Below are positions 43,098-51,075 of a stretch of DNA of 64,000 bases, piece by piece. Source of the stretch: an uncultured Flavobacteriales bacterium (lineage in GTDB: Bacteria; Bacteroidota; Bacteroidia; Flavobacteriales; UBA1820); NCBI GenBank assembly GCA_902478645.1, contig CABSLV010000010.1:1-64000 (forward strand). Reading direction: 5' to 3'. Numbering within the stretch: position 1 is the stretch's first letter; each line of letters begins with the position of its first letter. Under the pieces are notes generated by a model. It saw only the letters and a program-made list of their open reading frames with translations. It had not been told where the DNA came from and made no database searches. The position numbers were made by a program, and so were the translations under genes.

Positions 43098-44153
43098 TCA
43101 TTCTTTTGCTTTCTCCCGCCCGGCCAACTGGCCGCACGCCGCGTCGATATCCCGTCCTTTGGAATACCGCACCACTACGGTAATCCCGGCCTGCTCCAGC
43201 ACCTGCTGGTACATCTGCATCGATTGCGGCTTGGCCGCCCGGAAACGGGCGTCGCCGATGGCGTTGTATTCGATCAGGTTGACTTTCGACGGTGCCCGGC
43301 GGCAAAAACGCACCAAAGCCTCGGCATCCTCGCGGGTATCGTTGAGCCCGTCCCACACGATGTATTCGTACGTTACCCGATCGCGGGTACGCGCATACCA
43401 ATAGGCCGCCGCTTCCGCCAGTTCCGCCAAGGGAAAAGCCTTGGCCACCGGCATGATCGTCTCGCGTTGCTGCTGAACGGCCCAATGAAGCGAAATGGCC
43501 AAGTGGAACTTCGCACCCTGGTCGGCCATCTGGCGGATCATCCGCGCATTGCCCGCCGTAGAAACGGTAATGCGGTGTCCGGCCATGCCCAAGCCCTCTT
43601 CGGAAGTGATCAGCCCAATGGCCCGGGACACCTCCGCGTAGTTGGCCGTCGGTTCGCCCATACCCATAAAGACGATGTTGGACAGCCCCCGACCGAAACG
43701 CTCGCGGCTTTGGGCCTCGGCCAAGGTTACCTGGTCGTAGATCTCTCCGGCCGAAAGATCCCGCACACCACCCATGCGCGCCGTAGCGCAAAACGCACAC
43801 CCCATCCGGCAACCGCTTTGGCACGACACACAAACCGTCGTACGGTCTTCGGCCGGGATCAACACGCTTTCCACCACCGCGCCGTCATCGAGGCGGATCG
43901 CATTTTTTAGCGTGCCGTCTTCGGACACCTGCGAAGTTACCGCGGCGATACGTCTGATGTAAAATTCCTGCCCGAGCGCCTCCCGCACCGAAGCCGGAAG
44001 GTCGGTCATCTGCGCAAAATCCGTCGCCCCCTTCTGCCACAGCCAGCGGTGCACCTGTCCCCCTCGGTAAGCGCCCCAGCCCCTTTCGGCAAAGAACGCA
44101 CGGAGTTGCTCCCGGGTGAGGGTTCGAATGTCTTTCCGGTCGTTTTGATCCAT
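43098..44153 (-). CDS. rlmN: Dual-specificity RNA methyltransferase RlmN
   Basis: A 351-residue radical SAM enzyme, m2A2503 of 23S rRNA (and A37 of some tRNAs). The 4Fe-4S CxxxCxxC motif is SGCRMGCAFCATARMG (near residue 117), with the second catalytic Cys region RVTYEYIVWDGLNDT following; GMGEPTANY precedes it. The start at 44153 is set by the family N-terminus. The -7 element at 44166-44159 puts the transcription start at or within a few bases of the ATG, so the mRNA may be nearly leaderless. It begins a run of five same-strand genes. Confidence 0.93.
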   Translation of the reverse strand: MDQNDRKDIRTLTREQLRAFFAERGWGAYRGGQVHRWLWQKGATDFAQMTDLPASVREALGQEFYIRRIAAVTSQVSEDGTLKNAIRLDDGAVVESVLIPAEDRTTVCVSCQSGCRMGCAFCATARMGGVRDLSAGEIYDQVTLAEAQSRERFGRGLSNIVFMGMGEPTANYAEVSRAIGLITSEEGLGMAGHRITVSTAGNARMIRQMADQGAKFHLAISLHWAVQQQRETIMPVAKAFPLAELAEAAAYWYARTRDRVTYEYIVWDGLNDTREDAEALVRFCRRAPSKVNLIEYNAIGDARFRAAKPQSMQMYQQVLEQAGITVVVRYSKGRDIDAACGQLAGREKAKE

Positions 44154-44158
44154 GAAAG

Positions 44159-44207
44159 CAAATGTAGTGAAAAGCCGCCACACCGACGAGGAAGTACGCA
44201 AAGTTTT
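44159..44207 (-). promoter_or_regulatory. rlmN promoter with upstream AAAACTT box
   Basis: TACATTTG (44166-44159, minus) is the -7 element; AAAACTTTG (44207-44199) lies 41 nt upstream. The implied start of transcription falls at the rlmN ATG. Confidence 0.55.
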
Positions 44208-44242
44208 CTCGTCCAAACAGGCCGAAACATCCGCTGATGCGA

Positions 44243-44276
44243 AAAAAAGGCCGCCTTTCCCGCCGGAAAGACAGCC
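44243..44276 (-). terminator. Terminator of the MBL-fold gene
   Basis: On the minus strand CTTTCC and GGAAAG plus outer GGC/GCC pairs form a stem with a 3x3 internal loop, followed by seven U (44248-44242 region). Confidence 0.7.
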
Positions 44277-44327
44277 TCAAGAGAACCGTTTCCCCCGCCC
44301 CACCCGGGCAAGGGATAGCTCGGACGA

Positions 44328-45187
44328 CTACAAACGATCCTTGACCCCGTTGCCCGGAAAGTGCATGCCGGCCGTTGTGAGCTCGTTCTGTCTTATGTAG
44401 TCGATGTATCGCTTTCGGGTCTCGGCCGCTTGCTTCGGATCGCTGTCGTAGCTCGGACAGATGTCGAGGTCCTGTATTTGCAGGTCAAAACCGTGGATCA
44501 GGTCGCCCGCCACGAAGATCCGTCCTATCTGATAGACCGTATGTCCGGGCGTATGTCCCGGGGCCGCCAGAGCCTTGACCCCGAGCGGCAATTCGTCGGC
44601 ATAGAGAAACCGGTGCAGACGCCCTTCGTAGGCCGCCAGAGCCTGCATCGCCATCTCCGCTCCTTCGCCCTCCATCGCCGACCACGCCGCATATTCCTCC
44701 TCGGGAGCATACACTTGAGCCCGGGGGAACACCGCGCTGTCGCCATCGACCACCCCTCCTATATGGTCGCCATGAAAGTGCGTCAGCATGACAAGGTCGA
44801 TCTCTTCCGGTTCGATACCTGCGGCCTTCAAGCGTTCGAGCATCTTGCCACCCCGTGCAGCGCCGTTGCCCGTATCGAAGAGAATGTTCTTCCCCTGCGT
44901 GCGGACTACAAAGCAACTGATCGACGAAGGCACCGAACCTTCGGGTGAAAGACACTCCACCTTTGCCGAATCGGCCTGTCCGTAGAAAAGTTTGTTGGGC
45001 ATACGCTTCTCGCCCTCGCTGTCCTTCAAGGTTACCAAAGTGAGCGATCGACCTTTTGTACCGTTACTCCTTCGGGGGTCTGCTGCTCGATGCCGGTATC
45101 GGTAGCCGCAGCGCCGGTGCGGGCATCGCCACACGAAGCTACTGCCAACAGCGCCGCCGAAGCGGCGATCATCCGTATTGTTTTCAT
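44328..45187 (-). pseudogene. MBL-fold metallo-hydrolase lipoprotein, frameshifted
   Basis: The 5' part from 45187 encodes a lipoprotein signal (LLAVASC) and continues to a stop at 45034. The rest of the protein continues in the -1 frame to 44328. It includes the metallo-beta-lactamase motif LTHFHGDHIGG (from about nucleotide 44789 down) and the later APGHTPGHT and AGDLIHGF. Joining the two frames around 45040-45050 (VDRSLTLVTLKD) recreates a normal exported MBL-fold protein of about 285 residues. No slippery heptamer for programmed -1 shifting is evident, so this is either a real one-base deletion or a sequence error. The short downstream reading alone (from MPNKLF) would lack its signal peptide. 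Confidence 0.72.
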
Positions 45188-45227
45188 AAGCCTTGATGGT
45201 TTTGTTATTTTTTGGCCAATCACAAGG

Positions 45228-45276
45228 TAAAAATAGGCAAAGGCAGGCGCTGCAGCAAGGGGAGGGGCGAAGTTTT
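45228..45276 (-). promoter_or_regulatory. Probable promoter region of the MBL-fold gene
   Basis: AAAACTTCG (45276-45268, minus) is followed 41 nt later by TATTTTTA (45235-45228), an imperfect -7 element. Same architecture as at the LOG, rlmN and DUF456 genes. Confidence 0.45.
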
Positions 45277-45397
45277 CAGGTTCGAGAGGGTCTCGTTTTT
45301 CCTCCACAAACGCGAACTTCACATAAAAAAAACATCCAAACGCAAACTCTCCCGGAAAATACCGACCTTTGCCGCAAAACGAAAGTCCCTCTGCCCA

Positions 45398-46339
45398 ATG
45401 AAAGGTATCGTGATGCGCACCACCGGCCTTTGGTGCACCGTAATGGATGAAACCACCCGACAGACCTACGAATGCCGGATCCGGGGCAACCTGCGCCTGC
45501 GCGGCATCAAAAGCACCAATCCGGTCGCCGTAGGCGACCGGGTGGAATATACCGTCAGGGCAGACGGACAGGACGGACTCGTGCAGGAGATCGCCCCGCG
45601 CAAAAACTTCATCGTCCGCCGTTCAGTCAAGCTATCCAAGCGCACCCACATCCTGGCTGCCAACATCGACACCGCATTTCTGGTCGTTACTCTCGATTTC
45701 CCTCCCACTTCCACCACGTTCATCGACCGTTTTCTGGCCACGGCACGCGCCTACCGCATCGACGCCGTATTGCTGTTCAACAAGATAGACCTCTACGACG
45801 ACGACGCCCTGTCCCGCGTCGAAGAACTCGAAACCCTCTACCGGAACATCGGCTACCCCTCCCTTCGCACCAGTGCCCGCACCGGGGAAAACATCGACCA
45901 GCTTCGCGAGAAGATGCAACATCGCACCACGATGTTTTCCGGACATTCCGGCTCGGGAAAAAGCAGTCTGGTCAATGCCGTCGAAAGCACCCTGAACCTC
46001 AAAACAGCCGAAATCTCGACCGTACACCACCAAGGGCAGCACACCACCACCTTCGCTCAGATGTTCCCCTTGTCCTTCGGCGGATACGTGGTCGACACCC
46101 CCGGCATCCGCGGATTCGGACTGGTGGACATGGATCCCCATGAAGTCGGGGACTATTTTCCCGAAATATTTGCCTTAAAGGGCGATTGCCGCTTCCACGA
46201 CTGCCTGCACACCGACGAACCGGATTGTGCCGTCGTACGCGCCGTCGAGCAGGGCCGCATCGCCCCCTCGCGCTACACGAGTTACCTCGGCATCCTCTCG
46301 GAAGACGACGGTCCCTACCGGGAAGACCCTTACAAATAA
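45398..46339 (+). CDS. rsgA: Ribosome small-subunit-dependent GTPase RsgA
   Basis: A 313-residue circularly permuted GTPase that helps 30S maturation. An OB-fold N-terminus (to ~70) precedes G4 (LFNKIDL), then the P-loop GHSGSGKSSLVN (near 184-195) and G3 DTPGIRGFG. The C-terminal zinc knuckle is CRFHDCLHTDEPDC. The start at 45398 gives the normal length; in-frame codons before it overlap the leader region. The upstream -7 candidate GACCTTTG (45364-45371) is imperfect. Confidence 0.94.
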   Translation: MKGIVMRTTGLWCTVMDETTRQTYECRIRGNLRLRGIKSTNPVAVGDRVEYTVRADGQDGLVQEIAPRKNFIVRRSVKLSKRTHILAANIDTAFLVVTLDFPPTSTTFIDRFLATARAYRIDAVLLFNKIDLYDDDALSRVEELETLYRNIGYPSLRTSARTGENIDQLREKMQHRTTMFSGHSGSGKSSLVNAVESTLNLKTAEISTVHHQGQHTTTFAQMFPLSFGGYVVDTPGIRGFGLVDMDPHEVGDYFPEIFALKGDCRFHDCLHTDEPDCAVVRAVEQGRIAPSRYTSYLGILSEDDGPYREDPYK

Positions 46340-46405
46340 TTCCAGCCGACGACAAATGTCCGGATTTTATAAAACCGTATGACCTTTCGGCAGCTGCATG
46401 GTGCG

Positions 46406-46454
46406 AAAACTTCGTTCTCCCCCTTGCCGCGACGTTCGCCTTTTCCTATCTTTG
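46406..46454 (+). promoter_or_regulatory. Promoter of the DUF456 gene with AAAACTTCG box
   Basis: TATCTTTG (46447-46454) with AAAACTTCG (46406-46414) 41 nt upstream and CCTTG near the -33 position. It lies 44 bases before the start at 46499 and supports it over an in-frame ATG at 46379. Confidence 0.65.
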
Positions 46455-46498
46455 AAACCGAAAAACCCTTAAACGGGACAACCCGTCTAAAAATAAAG

Positions 46499-47011
46499 AT
46501 GGAAATCTTTTGGATCATCATCGTCATCGCCATGCTCGTCGTGGGGCTATTGGGGACGTTCATCCCCGTGCTGCCCAGTACGACCATCGGATGGATCGCC
46601 ATGCTGATCCTCTACCTCATCTCGGACGATGCGCTTTCGGGACAAACCATGATCTGGGTTACCGCAGCAGCCGTAGTGGTGCAACTGTTGGATTTCATCC
46701 TTCCGCTCTGGGGCGTGAAGATATTCGGCGGCACCAAGAAAGGCGTCCGCGGAGCCACCATCGGGCTTATCGTAGCCTCCGTGTGGTCCTTCACCCCGTT
46801 CACCTTCCTGTTTCCGGGCTTTCTGGCCATTCTCGTCTTCCCCATCATCGGAGCTTTCATCGCCGAATTGGTCGCCGACCAGGGCGACTTCTCGAAAGCC
46901 CTCGGCGGAGCAATGGGATCCCTGCTGGGATTTTTCCTGACCGTCGGGTTCAAGTTTGCCCTGATCGTCTGGTACCTCTACCTGGTGGTGGACTACCTCG
47001 TCATCTCCTGA
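46499..47011 (+). CDS. DUF456 family membrane protein
   Basis: A 170-residue integral membrane protein of the DUF456 family, with about four to five hydrophobic segments. The GLLGTFIPVLPSTTIGWIAML start and the GGTKKGVRGATIGLIVA and FPGFLAILVFPIIGAFIAEL glycine-rich helices are typical. The function is not known. Transcribed alone; the next 495 bases have no gene on this strand. Confidence 0.85.
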   Translation: MEIFWIIIVIAMLVVGLLGTFIPVLPSTTIGWIAMLILYLISDDALSGQTMIWVTAAAVVVQLLDFILPLWGVKIFGGTKKGVRGATIGLIVASVWSFTPFTFLFPGFLAILVFPIIGAFIAELVADQGDFSKALGGAMGSLLGFFLTVGFKFALIVWYLYLVVDYLVIS

Positions 47012-47250
47012 CACCCGCACCTACCCCTCGGAAAAACACCCCGACCCGCGCGCCCGGCATCCCCTTTTCCCGGAAATTTTGCACAAGATCCAGTAATCAC
47101 TCCCCCAATCCGCCTCAGGCAGCCTCCTCCTAAAAGTTCTTCCACGCCAAACACCCGCTCACACATTCGAGCGTTCTTTTTTACAAAAAAACAGGATAAT
47201 ACCAGCTGACAAACAACCATTTACTTCTAAAAACACCTTTTGAAAAAGGG

Positions 47251-47286
47251 CATAAAAAAAAGAACTTGACAAAAAGCCTGTCAAGT
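47251..47286 (-). terminator. Terminator of candidate sRNA and serS
   Basis: On the minus strand ACTTGAC (47286-47280) pairs with GTCAAGT (47270-47264), nine-base loop, followed by CTTTTTTTT. Intrinsic terminator. Confidence 0.82.
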
Positions 47287-47352
47287 CCTAAAAACTAACC
47301 TATACTAAAAAACTACAACTATGAAACTACTACTAACTACTTTCTACTTGTA
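47255..47352 (-). ncRNA. Candidate small RNA between serS and DUF456
   Basis: A short independent transcription unit of about 95-100 nt. A strong -7 element TACCTTTG (47365-47358) is preceded by ATTG 21 nt upstream (47390-47387) and followed about 70 nt later by an intrinsic terminator. The transcribed 5' part is almost C-free (two C in about 65 nt), AU-rich and full of UAG/AGUAG repeats, unlike the GC-rich surroundings. That suits an unstructured, target-pairing RNA. No Shine-Dalgarno or ORF of note is present. Function and family are unknown to me; a match to the Rfam Bacteroidales-1 family should be tested. Confidence 0.55.
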
Positions 47353-47357
47353 CATGA

Positions 47358-47390
47358 CAAAGGTACGGCAAAACACCCATACTTGTCAAT
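47358..47390 (-). promoter_or_regulatory. Promoter of the candidate sRNA
   Basis: TACCTTTG (47365-47358) with a -33-like ATTG (47390-47387) at 21-nt spacing on the minus strand, downstream of the serS stop codon. Confidence 0.6.
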
Positions 47391-47506
47391 AGTCCGATGG
47401 TTAAATTTCGCTATTTCCCGCACATTTAACATTCTCCCCTCTCCACAAGCCCCACAGAGCCTCTCTTTGCACTCCCGGGTCCGGAAAAGGATCGACCTTG
47501 CGCAGT

Positions 47507-48781
47507 TTAGTCGATCCACTCGAAACCGGTATAAGGCACCAGCGCCTTCGGGATACGGATCCCCTGCGGAGTCTGGTTGTTCTCCAGCAAAGCGGCCACG
47601 ATACGCGGCAAGGCCAGCGAAGAACCGTTGAGCGTATGGGCCAACTTCCGCTGTCCGTCGGCCGTCTTGTAACGCAGATGCAGGCGCGTAGCCTGGAACG
47701 TTTCGAAATTGGATACCGAACTTACCTCCAGCCAACGTTTCTGTGCGGCGGAAAACACCTCGAAGTCGTACGTAATGGCCGAGGTAAAGCCCATGTCGCC
47801 TCCGCAAAGGCGCAGGATATGGTACGGAAGTTCCAACTTGCGCATCAAGCCCTTGACGTGTTCCAGCATCTGGTCGAGTGCCGCATAAGAATCCTCCTGG
47901 CGTTCCACCCGGACGATCTCCACCTTGTCGAACTGGTGAAGACGGTTCAGCCCGCGCACATCCTTACCGTACGAACCGGCCTCGCGGCGGAAGCAGGGCG
48001 TATAGGCCGTGCATTTGACCGGAAGGTCGGCCTCGGCGAGAGTCTCTTCCCGGAAAATATTGGTTACCGGTACTTCTGCCGTAGGGATCATGTAGAGGTT
48101 GTCCGGCATGTTATGGTACATCTGCCCCTCCTTGTCCGGCAACTGCCCCGTACCGTAACCGGAGGCTTCGTTAACCATGTGCGGAGGTTCTATTTCCAGA
48201 TAACCGGCTGCCGTGTTGTGATCCAGGAAGAAATTGATCAGCGCACGCTGCAGACGTGCACCTTTGCCCTTGTACACCGGGAAACCGGCTCCGGTGATCT
48301 TCACACCAAGTTTGAAGTCGATGATGTCGTACTTCTCGGCCAAATCCCAGTGCGGCACCGCTCCTTCGTACAACTCGGGCATATTTCCTTCTTCGAACAC
48401 CACCTGGTTGTCTTCCGCACCGAACCCCTGGATCACCTGTTCGCAAGGCACATTCGGGATCAGATACAGCAATTCGCGAAGCTCTTTTTCCACCCCGGAC
48501 AAACGCTCCTCCAGGGTCTTGGACTCAGCCTTGAGTGCCGTTGTCTTTTCCTTGAGCGCTTCGGCCTCCGCGCCGCGTCCCTGGCGGAAGAGTCCCCCGA
48601 TCTGCTTGGCAATGGCGTTTTGCTCGGCCAGATTCGCATCGAGCGACGTCTGGGTCGCTTTTCTGCGGTCGTCCAACTCGAGGACCTTTTCTATCATTTC
48701 CGGTGCTTTCTCCAGATTGCGCTTGGCCAACCCGTCGAGCACCCGCTGCTTGTTTTCCCGGATGAAATTGACTTGTAGCAT
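47507..48781 (-). CDS. serS: Seryl-tRNA synthetase
   Basis: A 424-residue class II synthetase. The N-terminal antiparallel coiled coil (about 35-100, charged and Lys/Glu-rich) binds tRNA-Ser. Motif 2 is PCFRREAGSYGKDVRGLNRLHQFDKVEI (near 265) and motif 3 lies in TLNGSSLALPRIVAALLEN (near 385). Typical length. Its start is about 85 bases after a -7 element at 48875-48868. Confidence 0.96.
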   Translation of the reverse strand: MLQVNFIRENKQRVLDGLAKRNLEKAPEMIEKVLELDDRRKATQTSLDANLAEQNAIAKQIGGLFRQGRGAEAEALKEKTTALKAESKTLEERLSGVEKELRELLYLIPNVPCEQVIQGFGAEDNQVVFEEGNMPELYEGAVPHWDLAEKYDIIDFKLGVKITGAGFPVYKGKGARLQRALINFFLDHNTAAGYLEIEPPHMVNEASGYGTGQLPDKEGQMYHNMPDNLYMIPTAEVPVTNIFREETLAEADLPVKCTAYTPCFRREAGSYGKDVRGLNRLHQFDKVEIVRVERQEDSYAALDQMLEHVKGLMRKLELPYHILRLCGGDMGFTSAITYDFEVFSAAQKRWLEVSSVSNFETFQATRLHLRYKTADGQRKLAHTLNGSSLALPRIVAALLENNQTPQGIRIPKALVPYTGFEWID

Positions 48782-48867
48782 ACCTTATTTTTGTCTTAAA
48801 GACACGGCCGGGTTTTCGCCGCACGCGGCATCCCGCCCCAGGGCCGGGTCATTTTCTTTCGCGGGTC

Positions 48868-48875
48868 AAAATTAC
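48868..48875 (-). promoter_or_regulatory. serS promoter -7 element
   Basis: TAATTTTG on the minus strand, about 87 bases before the serS ATG. Confidence 0.5.
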
Positions 48876-48957
48876 TAACTTTTGCGCGCAAAATCACGCC
48901 CGGGGCCACCTATTTTTATTCATTCAAAAAAAAACGGCCTGCTAACGCATAAACCGT

Positions 48958-48965
48958 TATCTTTG
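48958..48965 (+). promoter_or_regulatory. yifB promoter -7 element
   Basis: TATCTTTG on the plus strand, 31 bases before the yifB start; divergent from serS. Confidence 0.65.
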
Positions 48966-48996
48966 CAAGGATAGAAAAAAAACACACGCATACGCC

Positions 48997-50544
48997 ATGT
49001 TGGTAAAAACGTACGGAAGCGCCGTCGAAGGCATCTCGGCCGTTACCGTTACCGTCGAGGTCAATATCTCGCAGGGAGTGGGATACAACCTGGTCGGTCT
49101 GCCGGACAATGCCGTCAAGGAGTCCTCGCACCGCATCAACGCCGCCTTCGAGACCAACGGCTTCCGCTGGCCGGGCAAAAAGATCACGGTCAACATGGCA
49201 CCGGCCGACATGCGCAAGGAAGGCGCATCGTTCGACCTGCCGATCGCCATCGGCATCCTGGCCGCCTCGGGACAGATCCCGGACGAACCCGCCGCCCACT
49301 ACATGATCATGGGCGAACTCTCACTCGACGGCTCGCTCAAAGGCATCCGGGGAGCGCTCCCCATCGCCATCCAAGCGCAGGAGAAAGGCTTCCGGGGCAT
49401 CATCCTCCCCCGCGAGAACGCCCGCGAAGCCGCCGTGGTGGAAGGCCTGGAAGTGTACGGCATGGACACCCTCGAAGAGGTTACCTCCTTTTTCAAAGGC
49501 ACCTACGAACCCGAAGCCGAACACGTAGACCTCCAGGCCCTGTTTTACGAAAACGAAAACCGCTCTGGGCTGGACTTTGCCGATGTGAAAGGCCAGGAAA
49601 ACATCAAGCGCGCCCTGGAGATCGCGGCCGCCGGCGGGCACAACGTCATCATGGTCGGGCCTCCCGGCAGCGGAAAGACGATGCTGGCCAAACGCATCGC
49701 AACCATCCTGCCGCCTATGACCCTTTCCGAAGCGCTGGAGACCACCAAGATCCATTCGGTCGCCGGCAAGATCTCCGCCCACAGCGGACTGATGACCGTA
49801 CGGCCTTTCCGCAGCCCGCACCACACCATCTCCAACGTAGCGATGGTCGGGGGCGGCCAATACCCCCAGCCGGGCGAAATCTCCCTGGCACACAACGGCG
49901 TGCTGTTTCTGGACGAACTGCCCGAATTTCAAAAATCCGTGCTCGAGGTCTTGCGCCAACCGCTCGAAGACCGCATCGTGACCATCTCCCGGGCGCGGCA
50001 GTCGGTCTGCTTCCCGGCCTCGTTCATGCTCATCGCCTCGATGAACCCCAGCCCTTCGGGCGGCTTTGCCGACCCGACGAAGGCCTTCTCTTCGTCGCCG
50101 GCCGAAATCCAGCGCTACCTCAGCAAGATCTCCGGGCCGCTGCTCGACCGGATCGACCTGCACATCGAAGTCGAACCGGTCAATTTCGACCAGCTCTCCG
50201 ACGAACGTCGCGGAGAACCCTCCTCGGCCATCCGGGCCCGGGTGGTCCGCGCGCGCCAGACCCAGCAACGCCGCTTTGCCGACCGGCCGGGCATCACCTG
50301 CAACGCCCAGATGGACACCCGCTCCCTCGACGAGTTCTGCCGCCTGGACGACCGCTCCCGCGCACTGCTCAAGACCGCCATGGAACGCCTCTCGCTTTCC
50401 GCCCGCGCCTACGACCGTATCCTGAAGGTATCCCGCACCATCGCCGACTTGGCCGAACGGCAGGACATCGCCCCCCAGGACGTAGCCGAAGCCATCCAGT
50501 ACCGCAGTCTGGACCGCGAAGGCTGGCTGGGCCAAAACCGTTGA
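48997..50544 (+). CDS. YifB/ComM-type Mg-chelatase-like AAA+ ATPase
   Basis: A 515-residue protein with a Lon-type S5 N-terminal half (residues 1-~180) and an AAA+ domain: Walker A GPPGSGKTMLAKR (near 224-236) and Walker B LFLDELPEF (about 302). A C-terminal Mg-chelatase domain follows. In Haemophilus and Vibrio the homologue ComM is a branch-migration helicase for natural transformation. Here it is not next to other competence genes, but comEC is 9 kb away. The next gene starts ten bases later. Confidence 0.93.
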   Translation: MLVKTYGSAVEGISAVTVTVEVNISQGVGYNLVGLPDNAVKESSHRINAAFETNGFRWPGKKITVNMAPADMRKEGASFDLPIAIGILAASGQIPDEPAAHYMIMGELSLDGSLKGIRGALPIAIQAQEKGFRGIILPRENAREAAVVEGLEVYGMDTLEEVTSFFKGTYEPEAEHVDLQALFYENENRSGLDFADVKGQENIKRALEIAAAGGHNVIMVGPPGSGKTMLAKRIATILPPMTLSEALETTKIHSVAGKISAHSGLMTVRPFRSPHHTISNVAMVGGGQYPQPGEISLAHNGVLFLDELPEFQKSVLEVLRQPLEDRIVTISRARQSVCFPASFMLIASMNPSPSGGFADPTKAFSSSPAEIQRYLSKISGPLLDRIDLHIEVEPVNFDQLSDERRGEPSSAIRARVVRARQTQQRRFADRPGITCNAQMDTRSLDEFCRLDDRSRALLKTAMERLSLSARAYDRILKVSRTIADLAERQDIAPQDVAEAIQYRSLDREGWLGQNR

Positions 50545-50554
50545 TTTTCCGACC

Positions 50555-51049
50555 ATGAACCACGACTATACCGTATCCGCCGCCTTGCCCACCGACCTGG
50601 AAGCGATCCTGGAGATCCTCCGTCTGCGTCAGCAGTGGCTCTCCGAACGCCACATCGTCCAATGGGAAGGCTACGAAAATTTCTTCCCCCGCAGTTACTT
50701 CGAAGGGAAACTGGCCGAAGGGAAACTCCTCGTAGCCCGCGACACCTCGGGCACGGTCTGCGGACTGATCGCCCTGGCCGACCAGGACCCCTACTGGGTG
50801 GGCAAGGAACGCCCCGGCGCCCTTTACCTGCACAACCTGGCTTCCGCCCCCGGAGCGCGGGGCGCCGGAGCGGCCCTGTTGGACTATTGCCAACAGTGGG
50901 CCCAGGAACATGGCTACCAAGTCCTCCGCCTGGACTGCCGGGCCGACAACCAGGCACTGAACGAGTACTACTCCGCCCGCGGGTTCCGTCCCGTTGGCTT
51001 CTGCACCGACCGCACGCACCGGGGGACCCTTCGGGAAAAGGAATTGTAA
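50555..51049 (+). CDS. GNAT acetyltransferase
   Basis: A 164-residue GNAT. The motif A segment is LASAPGARGAGAALLDYCQQWA (from about residue 95), with YEVLRLDC-like EHGYQVLRLDCRADNQALNEYYSARGF following, as in small-molecule acetyltransferases. The acceptor is unknown. Start at 50555. Likely co-transcribed with yifB upstream. Confidence 0.85.
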   Translation: MNHDYTVSAALPTDLEAILEILRLRQQWLSERHIVQWEGYENFFPRSYFEGKLAEGKLLVARDTSGTVCGLIALADQDPYWVGKERPGALYLHNLASAPGARGAGAALLDYCQQWAQEHGYQVLRLDCRADNQALNEYYSARGFRPVGFCTDRTHRGTLREKEL

Positions 51050-51075
51050 ATACAACACACAAAAAAAACGGATAT

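Larger units (their letters stand above)
47012..47506. other. Gene-free stretch between DUF456 and serS
   Basis: No convincing protein-coding gene. It holds the 3' region of serS, the candidate small RNA and its promoter (47255-47390, minus) and the terminator at 47251-47286. A 23-codon plus-strand ORF from 47321 (MKLLLTTFYLY...) exists but has no supporting signal and lies antisense to the candidate RNA. Confidence 0.7.

Noticed and set aside
45034..45060. Programmed -1 frameshifting in the MBL-fold gene
   Set aside because: No X-XXY-YYZ slippery heptamer or strong downstream pseudoknot is visible; a simple deletion is more likely.
46993..47220. 75-codon minus-strand ORF beyond DUF456
   Set aside because: No promoter or ribosome site, unusual composition, and no recognisable homology.
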